A stretch of 5,069 nt of DNA. It comes from Chloroflexota bacterium (GTDB taxonomy: Bacteria > Chloroflexota > Ktedonobacteria > Ktedonobacterales > Ktedonobacteraceae). The stretch is from positions 1 through 5,069 of the forward strand of contig JAJZEJ010000191.1 in assembly GCA_021828635.1 (NCBI GenBank). Reading direction: 5' to 3'. The translations under genes were made by a program, and so were the position numbers. Shown in pieces: positions 1-5,069 of this stretch. Within the stretch, counting starts at the first letter, position 1. Each line of letters starts with the position of its first letter. Under the pieces are notes generated by a model. The model saw only the letters and a list, made by a program, of their open reading frames with translations, was not told the origin of the DNA and did no database searches.

Positions 1-173
1 GTTGTCAGTGCAGGGATGTCTATCCAGCGCGATGCCTGGGGAGTTGCGATTACGCACACATCCCATCCTATTGCTTGTAAGTGTGTCACTACCTGCGGTG
101 TCTGCTGTGCCGGTGGAGCGGCACAGACAAGGAGATAGAGGATGCGTGCTTTCATAGCTCCTTGTTCATTCAT
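1..173 (-). CDS. Flavoprotein-family protein (PPC decarboxylase-like), N-terminal part
   Basis: Only the first 50 to 57 codons are inside the window; the gene continues past the left edge. The peptide begins MNEQGAMKARILYLLVCAAP and goes on with a Rossmann-like beta-strand/helix/beta-strand pattern, including VVTHLQAIGWDVCVIATPQA and SRWIDIPALT. From memory, this opening (ILYxxVCAAPPA, GWxVCVIATPQA, DIPAL) is typical of the Flavoprotein family (PF02441), homo-oligomeric FMN-binding proteins that include phosphopantothenoylcysteine decarboxylase and lantibiotic-type peptide decarboxylases. Stand-alone bacterial members near XRE regulators have no assigned substrate that I know of. Two in-frame starts are possible. 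The ATG at 173 overlaps the stop of the upstream regulator gene as ATGA, which favours translational coupling. The ATG at 155 gives a more usual family N-terminus, but its AAGGAG (158-163) is only 2 bases away. The family call is fairly sure; the substrate is unknown. Confidence 0.72.
   Translation of the reverse strand, partial: MNEQGAMKARILYLLVCAAPPAQQTPQVVTHLQAIGWDVCVIATPQASRWIDIPALT
158..163 (-). promoter_or_regulatory. Shine-Dalgarno AAGGAG near flavoprotein start
   Basis: On the minus strand AAGGAG stands 2 bases before the ATG at 155 and lies between the two candidate starts (173 and 155). It is a strong match to the anti-Shine-Dalgarno sequence but unusually close to the second ATG. 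The upstream ATG at 173 has only a weak GGGA before it and would depend on coupling with the regulator gene. The site therefore leaves the start undecided. Confidence 0.4.
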
Positions 174-1717
174 AGCATCCCATTCTTTTGCTTGATTAAT
201 ATAGATACAGATTCTATTTGTTTCGACAGTACTTGAACATCTTCTCTATCCTTAGAAGCTCTCAATTCAGTATATACATCTTGGATACGCCCAAAAACAT
301 CTACCGATTTAGTATAAACCGTAATAGCCAGTGCCTTTTTAGCAAATTTACATGCTTTTTGCACATCTTGCTGTTGGGCATAAGCCATTGCTATATCAGT
401 CAGCAATCTCGATTGACGCCTAATCGATTGAGGATCAAGTAACTCCAATGCTCGCTGCAAAGCGGGTAACGCACGATGAGGTTGGTGCAACCGCATAAAA
501 CAAGCGCCTTCATAACCAGCTAATCGGGATAAATTAAAACCAGTTGCATAGCGATCTTCATCTAATATATTATTTGCAGCTATTTTCCTTGCAACAGATA
601 AAGCTGCATCGCAGGTTTGAACATCCCCAAGACATGCACATACCTCAGCTTCTATCGCAGCAAGCCAGCACTGAATACGCAAGCTTTGGAGAGTTAATTG
701 CTTTGCTTCTTGCAAAAGAGGAAGAGCGGCATGATCCTGTTTCCAGTATATTAGAAGTAAACTCATACGCCCCAATCCAGCAGCCCATAAATCATGGTTT
801 GACGCTACTTGTGCAGCCTTTAATGAGAACACATAATAAAACCAAGCTAATGTATATTCATGTACATCGAATAATGTCTTACCAACTAGTTGCGCGAACT
901 CTCCTGCAAGAGCATAAAATCGAAGAGAAACTAGAACTTGTTGAGGTTGTTTGAGTAAATGAACAGTTGCCTGAAAATGCTCTAACAAGTTACTTAATAA
1001 ATCCAGAGAAGTATTTGCACAGAGACGCCAATAGCTTAATGCTATATGTTCGAGATGCTCAAGAATAGCCTGATTTGCCGAGTTATTTTCCTTCTCATTA
1101 TCTTGTGTAGGCCACTCTAGATGTGAAGTCAGTACAAGTGCTGTACTAGCGGATGTTAACAGCATATGAAGTGTATGTCGATGTGACGTACTCAACATAT
1201 CTAAACTGTTTTCTTGTGATGTAGTTACTGATGGTAGCATAGGTAGTAATGAGTTTGAGAAATTCTGTTCTATCAGAGTCTCAAAGTGAGAGTGCAAAGG
1301 TGCTGATTGTTCTATAGTATGTACGGACACATCTGCCAGGGTAGAATTCAGCAAGGAAATTGGTATCATATTATCAGGCGTAGTAGATACTTGTGAAGTC
1401 CTACTGGATTTATGACGTATTTCCTCTTCTCTTTGAGGTGGCATCTTGAAGGGTATTGTCGAAATAATATTGTCTTTTTCTTCAATATAGACTTTTTCTC
1501 CTGGTGCTGGAATTATCTCTTTTATAGAACATCTTAATGCGCGAGCGATTTTCATCTGCCAGGAACGCGGAACAGGTCTTATACCAGTAACATAATCTGT
1601 TAAAGTGCGGCGTGAAATACCAATTTTATCAGCTAAAGCTTGTATTGTATAACCTTGCTGCTTACAATAGTATCGGATGTAGTTTGGATAGGGTTGAGAA
1701 CTTTGTTGCTTCGACAT
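170..1717 (-). CDS. XRE-family HTH regulator with TPR-like helical C-terminal half
   Basis: Probable cytoplasmic DNA-binding regulator of 515 residues (517 if the ATG at 1723 is used). Numbering from the longer form: residues about 14-72 form an XRE/Cro-type domain with helix-turn-helix core YTIQALADKIGISRRTLTDY, where ALADKIGIS is the turn and SRRTLTDYVTG the recognition helix. Residues about 75-210 are a polar Ser/Thr-rich linker without a recognisable fold. Residues about 220-505 are almost all helical with TPR-like repeats, clearest at 399-430 (GYEGACFMRLHQPHRALPAL) and 438-468 (AMAYAQQQDVQKACKFAKKA). Such C-terminal halves usually bind a protein or peptide partner, but no ligand can be named. 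No signal peptide or membrane segment is seen. The stop overlaps the next gene by 4 bases (ATGA), so this gene and the flavoprotein gene probably form one operon. An extended -10 and a GATAGC inverted repeat upstream suggest autoregulation. Its base composition is clearly poorer in GC than the redox operon upstream. The HTH call is firm; the target genes are inferred. Confidence 0.88.
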   Translation of the reverse strand: MSKQQSSQPYPNYIRYYCKQQGYTIQALADKIGISRRTLTDYVTGIRPVPRSWQMKIARALRCSIKEIIPAPGEKVYIEEKDNIISTIPFKMPPQREEEIRHKSSRTSQVSTTPDNMIPISLLNSTLADVSVHTIEQSAPLHSHFETLIEQNFSNSLLPMLPSVTTSQENSLDMLSTSHRHTLHMLLTSASTALVLTSHLEWPTQDNEKENNSANQAILEHLEHIALSYWRLCANTSLDLLSNLLEHFQATVHLLKQPQQVLVSLRFYALAGEFAQLVGKTLFDVHEYTLAWFYYVFSLKAAQVASNHDLWAAGLGRMSLLLIYWKQDHAALPLLQEAKQLTLQSLRIQCWLAAIEAEVCACLGDVQTCDAALSVARKIAANNILDEDRYATGFNLSRLAGYEGACFMRLHQPHRALPALQRALELLDPQSIRRQSRLLTDIAMAYAQQQDVQKACKFAKKALAITVYTKSVDVFGRIQDVYTELRASKDREDVQVLSKQIESVSILIKQKNGML

Positions 1718-1723
1718 CTCCAT

Positions 1724-1730
1724 CCCTCTT
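1724..1730 (-). promoter_or_regulatory. Shine-Dalgarno AAGAGGG that decides the regulator start
   Basis: AAGAGGG directly abuts the first ATG (1723), which is too close for normal initiation. It sits 6 bases before the second in-frame ATG (1717), which is the usual spacing. The real product therefore probably begins MSKQQSSQ, not MEMSKQQ. Confidence 0.6.
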
Positions 1731-1758
1731 TGAGCAGTAGTGAGAACTAAACATTCTT

Positions 1759-1777
1759 GATAGCTAGTTGGGCTATC
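1759..1777. promoter_or_regulatory. Candidate operator, GATAGC-N7-GCTATC inverted repeat
   Basis: A perfect 6-bp inverted repeat with a 7-bp centre begins 3 bases downstream of the predicted -10 of the regulator promoter, so it would cover the transcription start and early 5' leader. A third copy of the half-site (gatagc) is at 1828-1833, upstream of the promoter. XRE-family regulators commonly bind short dyads over their own promoter, so autoregulation is a reasonable inference. The alternative is a small hairpin in the mRNA leader. No binding data can be read from sequence. Confidence 0.4.
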
Positions 1778-1780
1778 GTT

Positions 1781-1789
1781 ATTGTAGCA
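1781..1789 (-). promoter_or_regulatory. Putative extended -10 promoter for the regulator-flavoprotein operon
   Basis: The minus strand reads TGCTACAAT, an extended -10 (TGn plus TACAAT, one mismatch to TATAAT). Transcription would start near 1774, giving a 5' leader of about 50-60 bases before the regulator start. No good -35 stands at 16-18 bp; the nearest TTGCCT is 22 bases away, so the promoter would rely on the TG extension or an activator. It lies after the hairpin that closes the upstream operon, in line with an independent transcript. Confidence 0.42.
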
Positions 1790-1846
1790 TGAGAAGCAGT
1801 GCAGAAGAAGGCAAAAAGGAACTATAGGATAGCTCTCAACATAAAT

Positions 1847-1900
1847 TTGAGCGGAAATTTGCGCAAATCTTGCTCAAAAATTGCTCATCACTCGCGCTCA
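1847..1900. repeat. Cluster of GCTCA/TGAGC short repeats around an ATTTGCGCAAAT palindrome
   Basis: TTGCTCA occurs at 1870-1876 and 1881-1887, exactly 11 bp apart, and CGCTCA at 1895-1900. The inverse TTGAGC is at 1847-1852 and pairs with GCTCAA at 1872-1877 around the perfect 12-bp palindrome ATTTGCGCAAAT (1857-1868). Further TTTGAGC copies lie at 1846-1852 and 1729-1735. The cluster is about 70-125 bp upstream of the predicted regulator transcription start, with spacing close to one helical turn. It could be an upstream binding array, or part of the 3' end structure of the redox operon. Confidence 0.3.
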
Positions 1901-1955
1901 TTGTTTGCAAACAAGCCCACCACTCATTAGAATGGTGGGCTTGCTTGCAAACAAT
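1900..1955 (-). terminator. Strong hairpin after the redox operon, likely terminator or 3' end stabiliser
   Basis: Positions 1900-1922 and 1933-1955 form a 23-bp stem with a 10-base loop. The arms match at 22 of 23 positions. The single mismatch would be an A-C clash in plus-strand RNA but a G-U wobble in minus-strand RNA, so the stem is continuous only for leftward transcription. It starts 7 bases after the TAA (1963-1965) of the 802-residue protein. No U-tract follows at once; the first run of five T on the minus strand is 19 bases further on (1880-1876). It is therefore not a textbook intrinsic terminator and may work with Rho or as an mRNA 3' end. Confidence 0.6.
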
Positions 1956-1962
1956 AATTCTG

Positions 1963-4371
1963 TTACTCGCGGATGCCACGAGCGGGCAGAGGGCGCACAA
2001 GCGGACTCATCACCGGCAGGTCTTTCTTGCCGCGCGGCAGGCGTTGACGTACTAGGTAGTCGGGCGCGTTAGCCAGGTCATCCTTTTCGAGCGTGACATC
2101 TTCGCCGAAGCGGTTGAAGAAGGATAGCTCGAAGTTGGGCGTCTCACCCAGCGCACCATGTGGGCAGACCTCTACGCAGTCGCCACAGAAGATGCAGCGA
2201 TCAAGCGCGAAGGAGTAGCGTTTCAGGTAACGCTCGGCCATCATCAGCGAGCCAGTCGGACAGACCTGCACACAGGCTCCGCAGGAGACACAGTCGGTAT
2301 CATGCAGGCTGACATTAAACGGCGTAGCGACGATGGTATCGAAGCCCTTGCCGAACATGCCATAGCAATCGGGGCCGATGACATCATGGCAGACGCGCAC
2401 ACACTGGGTACAGTTAATACACTTGTTCGGGTCACGCAGAATGAAACTGTGCGACAGGTCAACGTCGTAGTCGTGATAATCGCTCGGCTCACCATCGTGG
2501 AAGCGGTTATCGGCCAGACCATGCTCGATACTGTACTTCTGCAAATCGCACTGACCGGCAGCGGGACAGGCACATTGCAAACAACGGCCAGCTTCACGTT
2601 CGGCCTGCTCTTGCAGGTAGCCTAGCTCGATCATGCGGAAGCTGCGCTTGCGATCTTCGTAGGGCAACATGGGCATCTTGACCTTTGGCTCGACCGGCTT
2701 GTACGGCACAATGTCGAAGAGGTCCGGCTTGCGCTCTTCAAGCTCCAGACGGCGTGAAACCGCGCTCATGTCCTCGCCCGACAGATAGGCATGGATCGAG
2801 CGAGCGCCGAGCTTGCCCTGACCGACACACTCGATGATGGTCTTCGCACCCATCTGACAGTCGCCGCCGGAAAAGACGCCTTTACGGTCAGTCATGAAGT
2901 TGTGCGGGTCGGTCTGAATGGTAGTCCACTTGGTCCACTTCACGCCAGATTTATCATCTAGCACGGCCTTGTCCGGCTTCTGACCATAGGCCGGAATGAC
3001 GGTGTTACAAGGGATAACATATTCAGAGCCAGGGATGGGAACCGGGCGGCGGCGACCACTGGCATCAGGTTCACCCAACTTGTTACGCTGGAATTCCAAC
3101 CCCTTCGTCTTGTTATCCTCAACGACGACCTTTGTAGCCTGCACGTAGTAAATGATCTCCGCGCCTTCGGCCTCAGCATCCTCGATCTCTTCCATTGTAG
3201 CCGTCATCTCAGCGCGGGAGCGGCGATAGCCGGTATGCACTTTCGCGCCCAGGCGAACCGAGGTACGTGTGCAGTCGAAGGTAGTAAAACCACCACCAAG
3301 CACAACCACTTCATCGCCCTCTTTGACCGGCACAGTCTTACCCTCGACCTTTTCACCCAGGAAAGCGATGGCATTGACCACGCCCTCGGCATCTTCACCG
3401 GGCGCACCCAGTGGGTTACTGGTCCAGGCACCGATAGCTAGGTAGACGGCATCATAGCCATCCGCAATCAGGTCATCAACGGTGAAATCGCGGCCAAGTT
3501 TGACATTGGTTTGGAGTTCGACGCCCAGTTGCCAAACGTGATCAATCTCACGGTCCATAATATCTTTTGGCAAACGATACTCAGGGATGCCGTAACGTAG
3601 CATGCCACCAGGCTGAGGCTGCATGTCAAACACTTTGCAGGAGTGACCCTTGAGCGCCAGGTAGTAGGCACAGGTCAAACCGGCAGGACCAGCGCCGATG
3701 ATAGCCACACGCTTACCCGTTGGTGGATCCTGTAGATAGGGTACCGGTGGGTCGAGCAGACAGCTTTCAGCCGCGTAGCCATGCATACGGCAGATGGCGA
3801 TCTCTTCTTCAACCAGCGTGCGACGACAACCCTTCTGGCAGGGCGCGGGACAGGTCAAGCCAAGAATATACGGGAAGGGCAACACCTCTTTGACCAGACG
3901 TGCCGCCTCTTTCATCGAACCTTTAGCGATCAGTTCCAGGTAGCCAGGGATGTCGATGTGCGTCGGACACTCTATCTGACAGGGCGGCTGACAGTAGGCA
4001 TTGTGATCTGACAGCATCATCTCCAGGTTAGTGCGGCGAATGTGGAACAATTCGTCCGAGTTCGTCGTCACCACCATACCAGGAACGGCTGGTGTGTTGC
4101 AAGACGGCAAGGGCCGTTTCTCGCCTTCGATGTGAACCAGGCACATGCGACAGGCCGAGGTCGGTTCAATCTTCTCGTCGTTGCAGAGATTAGGAATGTC
4201 GGGGAATCCGTTGTCAATGGCGATACTCAGGATGGTCTGGCCCTCATAAGCCTGGACAACCTTGCCGTCAATGGTGATAGTAAAGCTGGGGTGGCCCACA
4301 TCGTTACGCACCATTGGCGCGGTTGGCTCCTGTGTGATCGGAGAAAACGTATCTCGAATTGATATAGCCAT
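1963..4371 (-). CDS. Fused NuoG-like/GltD-like iron-sulfur FAD NAD(P) oxidoreductase, 802 aa
   Basis: Cytoplasmic multi-cofactor oxidoreductase, probably the NAD(P)-binding electron hub of a soluble complex. Domain order: residues 28-105, NuoG-type [2Fe-2S] domain (C63, C74, C77, C91); 122-205, a Fer4_20-type region as in GltD and dihydropyrimidine dehydrogenase (H123, C127, C131, C135-P, then IDIPGY, and C174, C178, C182); 220-535, FAD and NAD(P) module with AIIGAGPAG (223-231), second nucleotide fold VVVLGGGFTTFD (355-366) followed by YRRSR (382-386, often a 2'-phosphate, hence NADP, site), and FAD-closing SGGDCQMGAK (501-510); 597-608, C-x2-C-x-C-x5-CDLQ, like the NuoG cluster region; 651-704, NuoG/HydA-like pair of CxxCxxCxxxC motifs; 726-736, third motif RCIFCGDCVEVCPHGAL with NuoI-like ending NFELSFFNR. 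No molybdopterin or H-cluster domain is present. The ATG at 4371 has AAGAGGT 5 bases upstream and follows the NuoF-like gene by 19 bp. It most resembles Stn-type transhydrogenase subunit A or the beta subunit of NAD(P)-linked formate dehydrogenase. Exact substrates are inferred. Confidence 0.88.
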   Translation of the reverse strand: MAISIRDTFSPITQEPTAPMVRNDVGHPSFTITIDGKVVQAYEGQTILSIAIDNGFPDIPNLCNDEKIEPTSACRMCLVHIEGEKRPLPSCNTPAVPGMVVTTNSDELFHIRRTNLEMMLSDHNAYCQPPCQIECPTHIDIPGYLELIAKGSMKEAARLVKEVLPFPYILGLTCPAPCQKGCRRTLVEEEIAICRMHGYAAESCLLDPPVPYLQDPPTGKRVAIIGAGPAGLTCAYYLALKGHSCKVFDMQPQPGGMLRYGIPEYRLPKDIMDREIDHVWQLGVELQTNVKLGRDFTVDDLIADGYDAVYLAIGAWTSNPLGAPGEDAEGVVNAIAFLGEKVEGKTVPVKEGDEVVVLGGGFTTFDCTRTSVRLGAKVHTGYRRSRAEMTATMEEIEDAEAEGAEIIYYVQATKVVVEDNKTKGLEFQRNKLGEPDASGRRRPVPIPGSEYVIPCNTVIPAYGQKPDKAVLDDKSGVKWTKWTTIQTDPHNFMTDRKGVFSGGDCQMGAKTIIECVGQGKLGARSIHAYLSGEDMSAVSRRLELEERKPDLFDIVPYKPVEPKVKMPMLPYEDRKRSFRMIELGYLQEQAEREAGRCLQCACPAAGQCDLQKYSIEHGLADNRFHDGEPSDYHDYDVDLSHSFILRDPNKCINCTQCVRVCHDVIGPDCYGMFGKGFDTIVATPFNVSLHDTDCVSCGACVQVCPTGSLMMAERYLKRYSFALDRCIFCGDCVEVCPHGALGETPNFELSFFNRFGEDVTLEKDDLANAPDYLVRQRLPRGKKDLPVMSPLVRPLPARGIRE

Positions 4372-4390
4372 GTATTACCTCTTCCGACCG

Positions 4391-5069
4391 TTACGGCAGA
4401 ACATGCTTCGTCACGAAACGATGAGCGCGTACCGGAACACAGGTACCAGTTGGACACTGTAGCTCCTCGATATGCATGGTAAAATGATCGGGCCAATAGC
4501 GTCTGGCCGTCTTGAGCGGATTGGTCGCCTCTACGCCAAAGCCACAGAGCGAGCCATTCGGCACATAATCGGCGAACTCATCCAGCACCGCCAGATCGCC
4601 TTTAATGCCCAGATCGCTGATAATACCCTCCAGGATGCCGCTAATACGCTTGACACCCAGACGGCAAGGTACGCACTTACCGCAAGATTCGCGGTCGAGA
4701 TAGCGGCTGCGCTCCATCGCCCAATGCACCATGCACGTGTTTTCGGGTAGCGCCTCAACGATGCTCGACCCGATGATGGTACCGATATCTTCCAATGGGT
4801 CAAAATCGAACGGTGTCTTCAACAGCGAGACGGGCAAGGCACCGCCTTCAGCGCCCCCAACGACAACCGCTCTCATCTCATCATCAGCATGTGTAATGCC
4901 GCCGAGCTTGAGAACATCGCCGAGCGGTGTACCAAAGGGTACTTCAATCACTTGCGGCACGCTATCAGGCACATAATCGTAGACCGTCAAGAGCTTGCTA
5001 CCACCCGTTGCGGCAGTGCCGACGCTTCTAAAGGCAGTTGCGCCCTCGCGGATAATGAAAGGAACATTT
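4391..5069 (-). CDS. NuoF/HydB-like flavoprotein subunit, C-terminal part (5' end outside window)
   Basis: The frame stays open through the right window edge, so only the last 225 codons are seen. The triplet at 4990-4988 is TTG and is internal (reading GGSKLLTVYDYVP), not the start. Visible parts are the end of the FMN/NADH domain (NVPFIIREGATAF, GGSKLLTV), the SLBB-like segment (VIEVPFGTPLGDVLKLGG), and the C-terminal [4Fe-4S] domain: ESCGKCVPCRLG with C-x2-C-x2-C, then the fourth ligand in GSLCGFG 40 residues later. This matches the N3 cluster site of NuoF and the equivalent in HydB. In the family this subunit oxidises or reduces NAD(H) through FMN and passes electrons to the NuoG-like partner. 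That partner is encoded 19 bp downstream in the same operon. After the usual NuoF end it keeps a CPTGTC motif, as in HydB-type proteins, but then stops without their C-terminal 2[4Fe-4S] ferredoxin domain. The family is certain; membership of a transhydrogenase, formate dehydrogenase or hydrogenase complex cannot be decided here. Confidence 0.9.
   Translation of the reverse strand, partial: NVPFIIREGATAFRSVGTAATGGSKLLTVYDYVPDSVPQVIEVPFGTPLGDVLKLGGITHADDEMRAVVVGGAEGGALPVSLLKTPFDFDPLEDIGTIIGSSIVEALPENTCMVHWAMERSRYLDRESCGKCVPCRLGVKRISGILEGIISDLGIKGDLAVLDEFADYVPNGSLCGFGVEATNPLKTARRYWPDHFTMHIEELQCPTGTCVPVRAHRFVTKHVLP

Noticed and set aside
544..954. Plus-strand open frame of 136 codons opposite the regulator gene
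   Set aside because: It lies wholly antisense to a convincing HTH/TPR coding region, and its translation shows no recognisable domain.
1724..1962. tRNA, small RNA, CRISPR or insertion-sequence ends in the gap
   Set aside because: No cloverleaf, no regularly spaced repeats and no paired terminal inverted repeats with target duplications could be seen.
1870..2072. Short plus-strand frames starting in the intergenic region
   Set aside because: They run through the hairpin into the antisense of the 802-aa gene, have no Shine-Dalgarno site and encode nothing recognisable.
1903..2584. TTGCAAACAA found twice in the hairpin and again near 2575 as a possible dispersed repeat
   Set aside because: Two copies are explained by the stem arms and the third lies inside coding sequence; a 10-base match is weak evidence.
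2158..2625. Plus-strand open frame of 155 codons opposite the iron-sulfur fusion gene
   Set aside because: It is the reverse of the cysteine-motif region of a clear gene, with no family resemblance; a shadow frame.
1963..4371. Calling the large gene a glutamate synthase small subunit (gltD) or complex I nuoG
   Set aside because: GltD lacks the N-terminal [2Fe-2S] domain and the C-terminal ferredoxin motifs; NuoG lacks the FAD/NAD(P) module and carries a molybdopterin-like domain that is absent here.
4388..4990. Treating the NuoF-like gene as a complete 199-aa protein starting at 4990
   Set aside because: The triplet there is TTG inside the conserved GGSKLLTV segment, and the frame stays open with NuoF-like sequence to the window edge.

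Overview
The window looks like a piece of a bacterial chromosome of moderate GC content. It probably comes from a Ktedonobacteria-like member of the Chloroflexota. That placement rests on the style of the XRE/TPR regulator and the codon use, from general familiarity and not from a search, so it is tentative. Every supported gene reads on the minus strand, so the biological order runs from the right edge to the left edge.

Right part (5069 to 1963): the last two genes of a redox operon. The first is the C-terminal part of a NuoF/HydB-type flavoprotein subunit, cut by the window edge. Nineteen bases later comes an 802-residue iron-sulfur flavoprotein. This protein joins a NuoG-type [2Fe-2S] N-terminus, a complete GltD/NfnB-like FAD and NAD(P) reductase module, a NuoG-like cysteine cluster and ferredoxin pair, and a NuoI-like tail. 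The set resembles the subunit plan of NuoF/NuoG-derived soluble NAD(P)H:ferredoxin oxidoreductases, notably the Sporomusa-type (Stn) transhydrogenase. The likely job is to move electrons between NAD(H), NADP(H) and a low-potential iron-sulfur carrier. A NuoE-like subunit would be expected just outside the right edge. The operon appears to end at a strong 23-bp hairpin (1900-1955) directly after the stop codon.

Middle (1724-1962): 239 bases without a gene. They hold the hairpin, a cluster of GCTCA/TGAGC repeats, an extended -10 promoter pointing left, and a perfect GATAGC/GCTATC inverted repeat that lies over the predicted transcription start and could be an operator.

Left part (1717 to 1): a low-GC gene for an XRE-type DNA-binding protein with a long helical, TPR-like C-terminal half. 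It overlaps by four bases (ATGA) the start of a second gene, cut by the left edge, for a flavoprotein-family protein related to phosphopantothenoylcysteine decarboxylase. The two are probably co-transcribed and translationally coupled, a regulator plus small flavoenzyme pair whose purpose is not clear from the sequence.
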